Notes: a model not told the origin generated them from the sequence alone. 64,000 nucleotides of DNA from an uncultured Clostridia bacterium (GCA_947589035.1 CANPYZ010000005.1:1-64000); one strand, 5' to 3'. Shown: positions 1 to 8,893, numbered from the stretch's first letter. Translations and numbers: made by a program.

Positions 1-76
1 GAACACGGAAGTTAAGCTCTTTTACGTCGAAAATACTTGGTTGGCGACGACCTGGAAATTTAGATAGGTGCCGGCA
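1..76 (+). rRNA. rrf: 5S ribosomal RNA, 3' part
   Basis: The first bases carry the conserved 5S core GAACACGGAAGTTAAGCTC and the sequence continues to a typical 3' end (AGGTGCCGGCA). The 5' part lies outside the window. A strong hairpin with a T tract follows at once, so this is the end of an rRNA operon. The exact 3' end is estimated. Confidence 0.9.
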
Positions 77-78
77 TG

Positions 79-110
79 AAAAACTGTCTCAGCGATGAGA
101 CAGTTTTTTT
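79..110 (+). terminator. rho-independent terminator of the rRNA operon
   Basis: A 10-bp stem AAACTGTCTC / GAGACAGTTT with loop AGCGAT is followed by a run of T. It sits directly after the 5S end. Confidence 0.9.
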
Positions 111-178
111 GTATAAAATAAACAATAATTTGCTGGAAAATTTTGTGAATTAAGTGTATAACATTTTTTTGAAAAATA

Positions 179-187
179 TGGTATAAT
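179..187 (+). promoter_or_regulatory. extended -10 promoter of carD
   Basis: TGGTATAAT is an extended -10 element (TGnTATAAT) 32 bases upstream of the carD start. No good -35 lies 17 bases upstream, which fits an extended -10 promoter. Confidence 0.6.
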
Positions 188-219
188 AGAAAGAGAATGA
201 TTTTATTTTGGAGGTCGTT

Positions 220-741
220 ATGAAATATAAAGCAGGTGAACGTGTAGTATATAAAAATGTAGGGGTGTGTCAAGTTGTCAGTGTAGAGGAACAGAGCATG
301 GACGGCGAAAACGAAGTTTTATATTATAAGTTGAAACCGGTAGCCGATGCAAATTCTACATATTATGTTCCGGTCGCTTCCGGAGAAGAAAAATTACGGT
401 ATTTATTGTCAAAAGAAGAAGTGTTAGAATTGATTGACACAATGCCAAAATCGGAAGATGAAGCAAAAATCTGGTCGAATAATCGCCGAGAACGTCGGGA
501 AATGTACACACAAATTCTCAAAGGGGACGATTTAAAAGCGATTGTGCAGTTAATTTCGGGGTTATATTTCCGGAAACAAGCAACAGAAGCACGGAAGAAA
601 AAATTTTCTTCTATGGACGAATCTGTGATGAAAAGCGCAGAAGGGCGAATGTTACAAGAATTTAGCATTGTATTAGAAATTCCTTTAGAAGACATAAGAA
701 CATTTATTGATGAACGTGTCAACCGGAATACAACAGAATAA
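220..741 (+). CDS. CarD/CdnL-family transcriptional regulator
   Basis: 173 aa. The N-terminal ~65 residues (YKAGERVVYKNVGVCQV...) match the CarD_CdnL_TRCF RNA-polymerase interaction domain, a Tudor-like fold that binds the beta subunit. Residues ~75-165 form the helical C-terminal domain that contacts the promoter upstream fork in this family. Family members stabilise open complexes, notably at rRNA promoters; the gene lies next to an rRNA operon here. The start is ATG at 220, preceded by GGAGG at 210-214. An in-frame TTG at 208 lies upstream of that SD and is rejected. It is a single gene with its own promoter and a hairpin terminator. The family call is firm; the regulated genes are unknown. 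Confidence 0.9.
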   Translation: MKYKAGERVVYKNVGVCQVVSVEEQSMDGENEVLYYKLKPVADANSTYYVPVASGEEKLRYLLSKEEVLELIDTMPKSEDEAKIWSNNRRERREMYTQILKGDDLKAIVQLISGLYFRKQATEARKKKFSSMDESVMKSAEGRMLQEFSIVLEIPLEDIRTFIDERVNRNTTE

Positions 742-748
742 AAAGTAA

Positions 749-787
749 ATGCCTTCTGTAAGTCAGCAGAAGGCATAATATTTTTGT
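749..787 (+). terminator. terminator after carD
   Basis: The stem GCCTTCTG / CAGAAGGC is followed by ATAATATTTTT just after the carD stop codon. Confidence 0.75.
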
Positions 788-796
788 GAGAATGGC

Positions 797-825
797 TTGA
801 CTTTAGTGGAAATTTCTGATATAAT
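797..825 (+). promoter_or_regulatory. promoter of the Thr-rich lipoprotein gene
   Basis: TTGACT, a 17-base spacer and TATAAT, with TG one base before the -10. It lies 22 bases upstream of the ATG at 848. Confidence 0.8.
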
Positions 826-847
826 AGTAAAAAGAGGAGGAATGTGT

Positions 848-1732
848 ATGAAAATGTTGAAAAAATGCATTGTGCTGTTATTATTCAGCAGCATGGTCAT
901 TACAGCATCAGCATGTAGCAAAAAGACAAGTGAAGGAAATCCGGAAGAACCAATGGAAGAAACAGAAATCACAACATCGGAAACGACTTCTGTTATTCCG
1001 GAGACAACGACTTTTTCGGAGACGACAACCAGCGAAACAACAACGGAAACTTCTGATACAGTGGATACAACATCAGAAACGACAACAGAAACAACTGCTG
1101 TGACAACTTCCACAACGGAGGAAACGACGACGGAAACAACCACGACAACAACGGTTGCAGAAGTAACCGCACCGGAGACTTCCCCGACGGAAACGGAAAC
1201 TGTTTCGGGAAAATTTGAAGCGGGAATATGGTGGTCAACTGGTGGTGACGGAGAAGAAAGGTATTTCTGTTTTTATAACGGGAGCGATGCTGGCAGTATT
1301 CGTGACCAGGAAAGCGGAATGGGGTTATCTTTCGAGTATGAGACGACAGAAACGGAGAATAGAATTATTTTCCATATGGGAGACAATACAGATAATACGC
1401 CGGTTACAGTGAACTTTACTGATGAAAACACAGCGGTTCTGACGTGGGATAACGGGACTACAGAAACGTTGAAATATCAGGGGTTAGGAAATTTTGATAC
1501 ATTCTATTTTTATAGTAATTTGGAATTATGCGAAATGGCATTGAATTATTATGAAACGCAAAACGGCTACAGACCAGAAGATTCTTCTGCACAAATACAA
1601 GCAAACGGAAAAATTTTAATTAAATTATATGATAATTTAGAAAATCATGATGTCACGAGTGCGGAATATACAGTAGACCGATTCACAGCGAAAGGTTCAG
1701 ACAATGCCGGAAACAGTGTCAATCTGGCGTAA
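848..1732 (+). CDS. Thr-rich-linker lipoprotein of unknown function
   Basis: 294 aa. The start ATG at 848 has AGGAGG at 835-840. The N-terminus is a lipoprotein signal (MKMLKK, hydrophobic core, TASAC lipobox with Cys near residue 23), so the mature protein should be lipid-anchored outside the membrane. Residues ~35-120 are almost only Thr, Glu and Ser: a disordered, possibly O-glycosylated stalk. A beta-rich globular part follows, probably two small domains (about 120-215 and 220-294, the latter starting at YSNLELCEMALNYY). Similar stalked lipoproteins are common in ruminococci. I do not recognise the globular domains. The gene has its own promoter and terminator. Surface location is well supported; the role is unknown. 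Confidence 0.8.
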   Translation: MKMLKKCIVLLLFSSMVITASACSKKTSEGNPEEPMEETEITTSETTSVIPETTTFSETTTSETTTETSDTVDTTSETTTETTAVTTSTTEETTTETTTTTTVAEVTAPETSPTETETVSGKFEAGIWWSTGGDGEERYFCFYNGSDAGSIRDQESGMGLSFEYETTETENRIIFHMGDNTDNTPVTVNFTDENTAVLTWDNGTTETLKYQGLGNFDTFYFYSNLELCEMALNYYETQNGYRPEDSSAQIQANGKILIKLYDNLENHDVTSAEYTVDRFTAKGSDNAGNSVNLA

Positions 1733-1764
1733 AAAATAACTCCGGATTTTCCGGAGTTATTTTC
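1733..1764 (+). terminator. terminator after the lipoprotein gene
   Basis: The stem AATAACTCCGGA / TCCGGAGTTATT is followed by TTTC. Confidence 0.85.
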
Positions 1765-1768
1765 ATTG

Positions 1769-1799
1769 AAAAAAACGGCAGCCCTTGCGGACTGCCGGA
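1769..1799 (-). terminator. terminator of gap
   Basis: On the minus strand, CGGCAGTCC / GGGCTGCCG is followed by a long T run (plus-strand AAAAAA at 1769-1775). Confidence 0.85.
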
Positions 1800-1810
1800 A
1801 GTTGAAAAAA

Positions 1811-2848
1811 TCAGCCTAATTCAGCGAAATATTTAATTGTTCTTACCATCTGGCTTGTGTAGGAATTTTCGTTGTCATACCATGAAACAACCTGAACTTC
1901 ATACAGACCATCACCGATAGCAGCAACCATTGTCTGAGTAGCATCGAACAGAGAGCCGTACTTCATGCCGATAACATCAGAAGAAACGATAGGATCTTCA
2001 TTGTAGCCATAGGATTCAGAAGCAGCAGCCTTCATTGCAGCGTTGATGCCTTCTTTAGTGATATTTTCGCCTTTTACAACAGCGGTCAGAATGGTTGTAG
2101 AACCTGTCGGAACGGGAACACGCTGAGCGGAACCAATTAATTTGCCGTTGAGTTCCGGAATAACTAAACCGATAGCTTTAGCAGCACCAGTGGAGTTAGG
2201 AACGATATTGGCAGCACCTGCTCTTGCTCTTCTGAGGTCACCTTTTCTGTGAGGACCGTCAAGAATCATCTGGTCGCCGGTGTAAGCGTGAATTGTACTC
2301 ATGATACCGGACTGAATCGGTGCATAATCATTCAGAGCCTTAGCCATAGGAGCGAGGCAGTTTGTTGTGCAGGAAGCAGCGGAAATGATTGTATCATCAG
2401 CAGTTAATGTATTTTCATTTACAGAGAATACAATTGTCTTAAGGTCGTTACCTGCGGGAGCAGAAATAACAACTTTCTTTGCGCCTGCATCGATATGAGC
2501 CTGACTTTTTTCTTTGGAGCAATAGAAACCAGTGCATTCGAGAACAACGTCTACACCGAGTTCACCCCAAGGCAAATCAGCAGCCTTTGCTTCTGCGTAA
2601 ATTTTAAGTGTTTTGCCGTCAACAGTGATTGTTCCGGCTTCGTCATCAGCGGTTACGGTATGTAAATTTTCGCCGATTTTACCTGCATAACCGCCCTGAG
2701 CGGTATCATACTTAAGCAGGTGGGCAAGCATGGAAGGCTTTGTTAAGTCGTTGATGGCAACAACTTCATAACCTTCTGCACCGAACATCTGACGGAAAGC
2801 CAGACGACCGATTCTTCCGAAACCATTAATAGCAACTTTTACTGACAT
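1811..2848 (-). CDS. gap: glyceraldehyde-3-phosphate dehydrogenase, type I
   Basis: 345 aa, normal for the family. It catalyses the NAD-dependent oxidative phosphorylation of glyceraldehyde 3-phosphate in glycolysis. The N-terminal Rossmann motif is INGFGRIGR. Asp34 in INDL is the residue that favours NAD over NADP. The catalytic Cys is about residue 160 in [12 protein letters not shown], and the C-terminus has [19 protein letters not shown] lies just upstream of the ATG. It is transcribed alone from its own promoter and ends at a strong terminator. Codon use is visibly cleaner (fewer CGG and CCG codons) than in its neighbours, as expected for a highly expressed gene. Confidence 0.97.
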   Translation of the reverse strand: MSVKVAINGFGRIGRLAFRQMFGAEGYEVVAINDLTKPSMLAHLLKYDTAQGGYAGKIGENLHTVTADDEAGTITVDGKTLKIYAEAKAADLPWGELGVDVVLECTGFYCSKEKSQAHIDAGAKKVVISAPAGNDLKTIVFSVNENTLTADDTIISAASCTTNCLAPMAKALNDYAPIQSGIMSTIHAYTGDQMILDGPHRKGDLRRARAGAANIVPNSTGAAKAIGLVIPELNGKLIGSAQRVPVPTGSTTILTAVVKGENITKEGINAAMKAAASESYGYNEDPIVSSDVIGMKYGSLFDATQTMVAAIGDGLYEVQVVSWYDNENSYTSQMVRTIKYFAELG

Positions 2849-2879
2849 TGGAAATTACCTCCTAAGTTTTTATATTCTT

Positions 2880-2908
2880 ATTTTACACCTTTTTGAAGAA
2901 AAATGCAA
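2880..2908 (-). promoter_or_regulatory. promoter of gap
   Basis: Read on the minus strand: TTGCAT, a 17-base spacer, TAAAAT. Confidence 0.6.
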
Positions 2909-3019
2909 GTACTTTGAAGAAAAAAAATTGCATTTTAAGGCAGATAATGCAAAAATCTGCTTTTATCACAAAAAAAGAAAAGAGTTTTTGTGTGATTTTC
3001 ACAATATTCAGAATAAGGC

Positions 3020-3048
3020 TTTACTTTTCTATGCAAAATATGTATAAT
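3020..3048 (+). promoter_or_regulatory. promoter of the kinase-like gene
   Basis: TTTACT, a 17-base spacer, TATAAT, 46 bases upstream of the TTG start at 3094. Confidence 0.65.
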
Positions 3049-3093
3049 AAATTCGGGGGAAATTTTTAATTTATGAAAAAGGAGATGATTTGA

Positions 3094-4107
3094 TTGAAAA
3101 AAGAAAAAGCGGATTTGTTGATGAATTTGTTTAAAAATCATCAAAATTGGGTATGGATAACTGATGAACACTGGAAAATTGAAGCTGGAGAAGATATTTA
3201 TCCGGACAAACCGGAATGGATTCCGGAAATGTTGCGAGTTCCTGTTGATTGCTGGGAAACGCAGGAAAAAATGATTTACTGGGAAAAACGGTTTTACCAT
3301 GCGAAACTTTACTGTAGCAGGGAAGAGCAATGCAGGGTAATTACGTTAAAAAACGTAGAGGATGAATGGAAAAGCGGCGAAAACAATTCTGTTGAATATG
3401 TCGTGCATTCGCTCCGGCAAGTCAAGGAAGATTTACAGGATTACCTGGAAGAATATGAAATCAACAACAAGTCGGAATTATTAAATTCGATTGAACGGAA
3501 TTGTTATCTGCTTTATCATAAATTTTATCTCAGGCGGATATTGCAGTCTGTTTATCTGGGACATGCGAAAGCGGAAGTTTTCTGTCTTCAGGAAGCCTTG
3601 CAGTTTTTGCGGGGCATTATGGAAAAACAAATGAGAGATTATGCGGAAATTAACTTGAATTTGGGGATACAGAAAATTTTCCTTAATGAGAACAGGAGAT
3701 TTTTTGATGTTGTTCTTCTGGCAGGGCTGATTCAGTGCCATCAATACAGGGGATATAAACAGAAAATTACTCTTTCTGTGAATGTAGTGCATGAACAAGT
3801 CAAAATTTGTTTCATGATGAAACCGGACATGCAGAAAGAAAAATCCATAACAAGTCAAATTGATGTGATGCATTTTCATTCTGAAACGGAAGAATGTGCA
3901 TTACTGGACACATTCTGCATGATTCACAAAGGAGAATGGAAAGTATTTTCTTTACCTGAAGAAAAAGCGGTTGAATTTCGCATTCAGTTTCCGCAGGAAG
4001 AACTTCCGAACAAGATTACTCTTCATCAAAAGTCGAAAGTTTTACAGGAGAGTTCAGAAGAATTATGCAGAATTATGCTTTCAAAAATTTATCTTTCTGA
4101 TTTTTAG
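3094..4107 (+). CDS. degenerate histidine-kinase-like protein, unknown function
   Basis: 337 aa, no signal peptide or membrane segment, so cytosolic. The start is TTG at 3094 with AAGGAG nine bases upstream; the only nearby ATG (3085) meets a stop at once. Residues ~15-95 could be a PAS-like sensory fold. Residues ~105-155 are helical with a His in EYVVHSLRQVKEDL, where a DHp helix would carry its phospho-His. Residues ~195-310 have the spacing of a GHKL ATPase (a hydrophobic helix FDVVLLAGLIQCH, then ITLSVNVVHEQVKICF, and a late HKGEWKVFSL), but the N-box Asn, the DxGxG motif and the glycine-rich lid are all missing. It may be a catalytically dead kinase or scaffold. This reading is inference; no known family was recognised. 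Confidence 0.6.
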   Translation: MKKEKADLLMNLFKNHQNWVWITDEHWKIEAGEDIYPDKPEWIPEMLRVPVDCWETQEKMIYWEKRFYHAKLYCSREEQCRVITLKNVEDEWKSGENNSVEYVVHSLRQVKEDLQDYLEEYEINNKSELLNSIERNCYLLYHKFYLRRILQSVYLGHAKAEVFCLQEALQFLRGIMEKQMRDYAEINLNLGIQKIFLNENRRFFDVVLLAGLIQCHQYRGYKQKITLSVNVVHEQVKICFMMKPDMQKEKSITSQIDVMHFHSETEECALLDTFCMIHKGEWKVFSLPEEKAVEFRIQFPQEELPNKITLHQKSKVLQESSEELCRIMLSKIYLSDF

Positions 4108-4127
4108 CTGAAAAATTTAGAAAGCTA

Positions 4128-4156
4128 TTGCATTATTTCTGAAAATATGTTATACT
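4128..4156 (+). promoter_or_regulatory. promoter of the ABC/FtsX operon
   Basis: TTGCAT, a 17-base spacer, TATACT, 36 bases upstream of the ATG at 4193. Confidence 0.65.
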
Positions 4157-4192
4157 ATTTTATAATGAATTTCAAAGAAAGAAAGTGAAAGT

Positions 4193-4897
4193 ATGAGTGC
4201 TTATGTAGAATTTCAGCATGTCCGGAAAATCTATCATACTGGAGAAGTGGAGATTGTTGCTTTACAGGACGTGAATTTTGAAATTGAAAAAGGGGAATTT
4301 TGTGTGATTGTGGGGGCATCTGGTGCAGGGAAAACCACAATTCTGAATATTTTAGGAGGAATGGACACATTAACCAGCGGAAGCGCAAAATTAGACGGTA
4401 CAGAAATTTCATTTCTGAATAAAAAGCAGTTGACTGCTTACCGGAGGTATGATGTTGGCTTTGTGTTTCAGTTTTATAATTTAGTGCAGAATTTGACGGC
4501 TTTAGAAAATGTTGAACTTGCAGCACAAATTTGCCGGAATCCGCTGAATGCAGCGGAAGTTTTAGAACAGGTTGGATTAAAAGACCGAATGAAAAATTTT
4601 CCGGCGCAGCTTTCCGGAGGGGAACAGCAAAGGGTAGCTATTGCGAGAGCGTTAGCGAAAAATCCGAAACTTTTGTTATGTGATGAACCAACAGGGGCAT
4701 TAGATTACAACACGGGGAAAGCCGTATTGAAATTATTGCAGGACACGTGCCGGAACACGGGAATGACAGTAGTTGTCATTACGCACAATCAGGCATTAGC
4801 GGCAATGGCGGACAGAATTATTACTGTTCGAAATGGCATGGTTGAAGATATGCGCCTGAATGAACACATTGTTGATGTGGCAGACATTGAATGGTGA
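4193..4897 (+). CDS. ABC transporter ATP-binding protein, MacB/LolD type
   Basis: 234 aa, a single ATPase domain. Walker A is GASGAGKTT (about residues 41-49), the signature [15 protein letters not shown], Walker [13 protein letters not shown], and the switch His lies in VVITHNQ. The sequence around the Q-loop ([17 protein letters not shown]) is typical of the MacB/LolD/FtsE group that works with FtsX-type permeases as mechanotransmitters rather than substrate-channel pumps. It overlaps the permease gene by 7 bp (ATG of the permease at 4891, stop at 4895-4897), so the two are translationally coupled and surely partners. Confidence 0.93.
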   Translation: MSAYVEFQHVRKIYHTGEVEIVALQDVNFEIEKGEFCVIVGASGAGKTTILNILGGMDTLTSGSAKLDGTEISFLNKKQLTAYRRYDVGFVFQFYNLVQNLTALENVELAAQICRNPLNAAEVLEQVGLKDRMKNFPAQLSGGEQQRVAIARALAKNPKLLLCDEPTGALDYNTGKAVLKLLQDTCRNTGMTVVVITHNQALAAMADRIITVRNGMVEDMRLNEHIVDVADIEW

Positions 4898-7800
4898 TTA
4901 AGATGAAAATGCTACAGAAAACAACATTTCGGGAAATTCGTGGAACGTTCGGAAGGTTTTTCGCTATATTAGCAATTATTGCTTTAGGAGTAGGATTTTT
5001 TACAGGGGTAAGAATTACCACTCCGGCAATGGTACACGCTGTGAATACGTTTTTACAGGGGAAACAATTTTATGATTACCGGCTTGTTTCCACTTTAGGC
5101 TGGGAAGAAGAAGACGTGGAAGCGTTCCAGCAACAGGAAGATGTGCGATACGCAGAAGGCGCAAATACAGCAGACGTTTTATTTTTAGATGAGGAAGAAA
5201 ATGAAATTGTTCTGAAAGTGCATTCATTACCGGAAAATATTAACCAAATTCAATTGGAAGAAGGCAGAATGCCGGAAAATGCACAGGAATGCTTAATTGA
5301 TGCGGCATATACAGAATTATCTATTGGGGATAAAATTTCCATTTCTGAAATGAATGAAGAAGATACTACAGAATCTTTTAAAGAAAAAAATTTTACCATT
5401 GTTGGAACGGCGTACACGTCATATTATTTAAATTACGAACGGGGAACAACATCTATCGGAACGGGAAATATTGACGGTTATTTATATGTACTGGAAGAAA
5501 GTTTCGATTTGGAATATTACAGCGAAATTTTCATTCGGTTTAATCAGGACGAAGAAATTTACTCTGAAGCCTATAAAGAATATATGAATCAAAAGCTTAA
5601 TTTCTGGGAAAATCTCACACAGGAACAAGCGGAAAAACGTTATACTCGTTTAGTGAATGATGCGGAAACGGAATTACAGGACGGAAAAGAAGAATTATCT
5701 GACAAACGCAAAGACGGAGAAAAAGAACTTGCTGATGCGAAACAGGAACTTGATGATGCTGAAAAAGAATTAGCCGACGGTCAAACAGAACTTGATGATG
5801 CACAGAAACAATTAACCGATGCGAAAACGGAATTAGACGACGGCGAAAAAGAACTTTCCGATGCGAAACAAGAACTCGATGATGCAGAACAAGAACTGAA
5901 CGATGCGAAAACAGAACTTGACAACGGAAATATAGAATTAGAAAACGCCCGTCAGCAATTAGAAGATTCGGAACAGCAACTGACAGAAGCGAAAGCACAA
6001 TTAGATAGCGGCTGGGAAGAATGGAATACTTCACAACAGCAGTTGCAAGCCGGACAGCAGCAATTACAAGTCGGACAAAATCAGCTTGACACGGCAAAAC
6101 AACAGCTTACCCAAACGAAAACAGAACTGAACGCACAAGAAATTTTACTGAATCAGAAACAAGCGGAATTTGCACAGCAAAGTGAACAATTACTCGCAAT
6201 GTGGGAATATTTACCGGAAGAACAAAAACAAGCCTATCAGGCAGGAAAAGCTGAATTAGAAAGCGCACAAACACAGCTTGAAACAGCAAAAGCGCAAGTT
6301 TCCGACGGAATGCAGGAAATTCAAGCCCAGCAGGCAGAACTTGACCAGAAAAAGCAGGAACTTGAAGCAGGGCTTACCGCTTTAGCAGAGGGAAAAGCCA
6401 AATTAGAAGCCGGACAAGCGGAATATGAAGCAGGTTTACAGCAGTATGAAGAAGGAAAAGAAGCCTATGAATCAGCGTTAATTGAATACAACGCCGGAAA
6501 AAAGGCATATCAGGATGGCTTACAGGAATTTGAGGACGGAAAAAAATCCTATGAAGAAGGCTTACAAGAATATCAGGAAGGAAAACAGGAATATGAAGAC
6601 GGTTTAAAAGATTATCAGGACGGACTTGCTGAATATGAAGACGGCGAAAAAAAATATCAAGACGGGAAAAAAGAATATCAGGACGGCTTACAGGAATTTG
6701 AAGAAAAAATTTCAGATGCGGAACAAGAAATTTCAGACGCAGAAAAAGAAATTTCCGAAATTGAAAAGCCGGATACTTATGTATTAGACCGTGAAACGAA
6801 TATTGGGTACGCATGTTTTGAAAGTGATTCAGAAATTGTCGAACAAGTAGCGAAAGTTTTCCCGATATTTTTCATTTTAGTAGCGGCGTTAGTATGCATG
6901 ACAACGATGAGTAGAATGGTAGAAGAACAGCGAACGCAAATAGGCACATTAAAGGCTTTAGGCTATTCTGAAATTTCCATTATGGGGAAATTTACATTTT
7001 ATTCCGGAAGTGCGGCAGTAATTGGCTGTATTCTGGGGTATGCTGTAGGAACGGCATTATTTCCGCAAGTGATTTGGATGTCCTATCAGCTAATGTATAT
7101 GCCAATGAATGTAGAATATCTTTTTGACGGAAAATTAGCATTATTATCTTTAGGAGCGGCTTTGCTGTGTTCTGTCGGAACAACATGGATTTCTTGCCGG
7201 TATGAATTAGCGGAAACTTCCGCTTCTTTAATGCGACCGAAAGCACCGAAAGCCGGAAAACGAGTTATTTTTGAATATTTTCCGTTTTTCTGGAACAGGC
7301 TGAAATTTCTGCATAAAGTGTCTATCCGGAATATTTTCAGGTATAAAGGCAGATTTTTCATGATGGTCATTGGCATAGGAGGTTGCACAGCATTATTATT
7401 AACAGGATTCGGCTTGAAAGATTCTGTGGCAGGTTTTGCCGATGTGCAGTATGGAGAAATTCAAGTCGCTGATGCGGAGGCTTCTTTGAAATCTGGAATG
7501 GGAACAGAACTTCCTGAAAATTTAAAAACACTTCTTTCTGAACAAACAGAAGAATATATTCCCTTACATCAATCATCATGGGATTTAGTGACTAAAGAAA
7601 AAGTCAAAAGTATGACAGTAATGATGCCATTCGGGGAAATGAATCACTACATGAATTTCCGCACGCCTGACGGGGAAGAGCTTGCTTTTCCGGAAGTGAA
7701 TGAAGCGATAATCAGCAATAGTATTTCAGAGCGTTTCGGGGTGAATATCGGGGACGAAATCACTTTACGGAATGAGGACATGCAGGAAATGCATGTGAAC

Positions 7801-8427
7801 GTTACAGGAATATTTGAAAATCATGTTTATTATTATATTTTCATTCAGCCGGAAACGGTGAAAGCGCAACTGAACGAAACGCCGGAATATAATACAATTT
7901 ACATGAATTTTCCGGAAAATGCGGATATTTATCAAAATTCAGCAGAAATTGCCAAAAATGAAAAAATTACTTTAGTTACTTTATTTCAAGATTCAGCGAA
8001 ACGCCTTGATAAAATGATGGAAAGCCTGAATTATATTGTTTTGTTAGTTATTGTCTGTGCGGCAGGGTTAGCATTTATTGTATTATATAATTTGACGAAT
8101 ATTAATATTACTGAACGCATTAGAGAAATTGCCACAATTAAAGTATTAGGATTTTTCCGGAAGGAAACATCAGCGTATGTTTTACGGGAGAACGTGACAT
8201 TAACGGCAATAGGCATTATTGCCGGATTGATATTAGGCATTTTCCTGCACAGATTTGTGATGAGTCAAATTATTGTGGATATGGTATCTTTCAAAGTGCG
8301 CATATTACCAATGAGTTTTCTGTACAGCATTGCGCTGACGTTCTTGTTTAACTTTATGGTGAATTTATTCATGGAAGTGAAACTGGAAAAAATTAACATG
8401 GCGGAGTCTTTAAAATCCGTTGACTAA
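4891..8427 (+). CDS. FtsX-like permease with a long extracellular heptad-repeat arm
   Basis: 1178 aa, about twice a typical MacB-type permease. One membrane helix (residues ~20-42) is followed by an extracellular region. Residues ~255-628 are an almost uninterrupted coiled coil made of 7-residue repeats. The first FtsX domain (~640-790) has three membrane helices (VFPIFFILVAALVCMTT..., then FYSGSAAVIGCILGYAVG). A further helix near 830, a second extracellular domain (~850-1035) and the final FtsX domain (~1045-1170) follow. The repeats resemble the xxxLxxG heptads described for some Firmicute surface proteins. The ATPase partner is encoded just upstream. It probably moves or signals to something in the cell wall; no substrate can be named. 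A hairpin terminator ends the operon. Confidence 0.9.
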   Translation: MVIKMKMLQKTTFREIRGTFGRFFAILAIIALGVGFFTGVRITTPAMVHAVNTFLQGKQFYDYRLVSTLGWEEEDVEAFQQQEDVRYAEGANTADVLFLDEEENEIVLKVHSLPENINQIQLEEGRMPENAQECLIDAAYTELSIGDKISISEMNEEDTTESFKEKNFTIVGTAYTSYYLNYERGTTSIGTGNIDGYLYVLEESFDLEYYSEIFIRFNQDEEIYSEAYKEYMNQKLNFWENLTQEQAEKRYTRLVNDAETELQDGKEELSDKRKDGEKELADAKQELDDAEKELADGQTELDDAQKQLTDAKTELDDGEKELSDAKQELDDAEQELNDAKTELDNGNIELENARQQLEDSEQQLTEAKAQLDSGWEEWNTSQQQLQAGQQQLQVGQNQLDTAKQQLTQTKTELNAQEILLNQKQAEFAQQSEQLLAMWEYLPEEQKQAYQAGKAELESAQTQLETAKAQVSDGMQEIQAQQAELDQKKQELEAGLTALAEGKAKLEAGQAEYEAGLQQYEEGKEAYESALIEYNAGKKAYQDGLQEFEDGKKSYEEGLQEYQEGKQEYEDGLKDYQDGLAEYEDGEKKYQDGKKEYQDGLQEFEEKISDAEQEISDAEKEISEIEKPDTYVLDRETNIGYACFESDSEIVEQVAKVFPIFFILVAALVCMTTMSRMVEEQRTQIGTLKALGYSEISIMGKFTFYSGSAAVIGCILGYAVGTALFPQVIWMSYQLMYMPMNVEYLFDGKLALLSLGAALLCSVGTTWISCRYELAETSASLMRPKAPKAGKRVIFEYFPFFWNRLKFLHKVSIRNIFRYKGRFFMMVIGIGGCTALLLTGFGLKDSVAGFADVQYGEIQVADAEASLKSGMGTELPENLKTLLSEQTEEYIPLHQSSWDLVTKEKVKSMTVMMPFGEMNHYMNFRTPDGEELAFPEVNEAIISNSISERFGVNIGDEITLRNEDMQEMHVNVTGIFENHVYYYIFIQPETVKAQLNETPEYNTIYMNFPENADIYQNSAEIAKNEKITLVTLFQDSAKRLDKMMESLNYIVLLVIVCAAGLAFIVLYNLTNINITERIREIATIKVLGFFRKETSAYVLRENVTLTAIGIIAGLILGIFLHRFVMSQIIVDMVSFKVRILPMSFLYSIALTFLFNFMVNLFMEVKLEKINMAESLKSVD
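5734..6006 (+). repeat. 21-bp coding repeat, DA-x-x-EL-x class
   Basis: Thirteen in-register 7-residue units (DAKQELD, DAEKELA, DGQTELD, DAQKQLT ...) inside the permease arm. Leu falls at a fixed heptad position. Confidence 0.85.
6424..6717 (+). repeat. 21-bp coding repeat, Y-x-x-G class
   Basis: Fourteen in-register 7-residue units (YEAGLQQ, YEEGKEA, YESALIE, YNAGKKA, YQDGLQE ...). An aromatic residue starts each unit and Gly is usually fourth. The class is clearly distinct from the upstream Leu heptads. Confidence 0.88.
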
Positions 8428-8438
8428 AAAAATAACGC

Positions 8439-8472
8439 AATATCGGCATTTTTACATGCCGATATTTTTTTG
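8439..8472 (+). terminator. terminator of the ABC/FtsX operon
   Basis: The stem AATATCGGCAT / ATGCCGATATT is followed by T residues. Confidence 0.9.
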
Positions 8473-8503
8473 AAAAATTTTTAAAAAAATTTTCAAAAAA
8501 CCC

Positions 8504-8532
8504 TTGACAAATCTTTCAGAATGTGCTATAAT
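8504..8532 (+). promoter_or_regulatory. tRNA operon promoter
   Basis: Consensus TTGACA, a 17-base spacer and TATAAT, with TG one base before the -10. It is nearly identical to the tRNA-Leu/Ser promoter at 60641-60669. Confidence 0.9.
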
Positions 8533-8569
8533 AATAAAGTCGTCAGGAAAGTGCCTGACAGACGGAAAC

Positions 8570-8642
8570 GGAAGCTTAGCTCAGCTGGGAGAGCATCTGC
8601 CTTACAAGCAGAGGGTCACAGGTTCGAGCCCTGTAGCTTCCA
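8570..8642 (+). tRNA. tRNA-Val(UAC)
   Basis: The acceptor GGAAGCT pairs with AGCTTCC. The anticodon stem TCTGC/GCAGA encloses CTTACAA, giving anticodon TAC. The T arm has GGTTCGAGCC. CCA is not encoded. Confidence 0.95.
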
Positions 8643-8645
8643 TAT

Positions 8646-8719
8646 GGCCTGATAGTTCAGTTGGTTAGAACGCCGCCCTGTCACGGCGGAGGTCGTGAGT
8701 TCGAGTCTCATTCAGGTCG
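8646..8719 (+). tRNA. tRNA-Asp(GUC)
   Basis: The acceptor GGCCTGA pairs with TCAGGTC (one G-U pair). The stem CCGCC/GGCGG encloses CTGTCAC, giving anticodon GTC. CCA is not encoded. Confidence 0.95.
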
Positions 8720-8723
8720 TTAT

Positions 8724-8799
8724 GCGGATTTAGCTCATCTGGTAGAGCGCCACCTTGCCAAGGTGGAGGTAGCGAGTTCGAGCCTCGTAATCCGCTCCA
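8724..8799 (+). tRNA. tRNA-Gly(GCC)
   Basis: The acceptor GCGGATT pairs with AATCCGC. The stem CCACC/GGTGG encloses TTGCCAA, giving anticodon GCC. The CCA end is encoded at 8797-8799. Confidence 0.95.
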
Positions 8800-8810
8800 T
8801 TTCCGTTATC

Positions 8811-8884
<74 letters not shown>

Positions 8885-8893
8885 GAATATGTT

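Noticed and set aside
763..1143. Minus-strand open frame rich in Val and Ser over the lipoprotein gene
   Set aside because: Antisense of the Thr/Glu stalk; it has no ribosome binding site.
2849..3093. Possible gene or RNA between gap and the kinase-like gene
   Set aside because: The 245-base gap holds two divergent promoters and nothing else I can support.
5734..6717. Regular 21-bp direct repeats considered as a CRISPR or satellite array
   Set aside because: Repeats are in frame, imperfect at DNA level and have no spacers; they encode heptads.
5615..6814. Several minus-strand open frames over the permease arm
   Set aside because: They arise from the 21-bp repeats read on the other strand; composition is low complexity.
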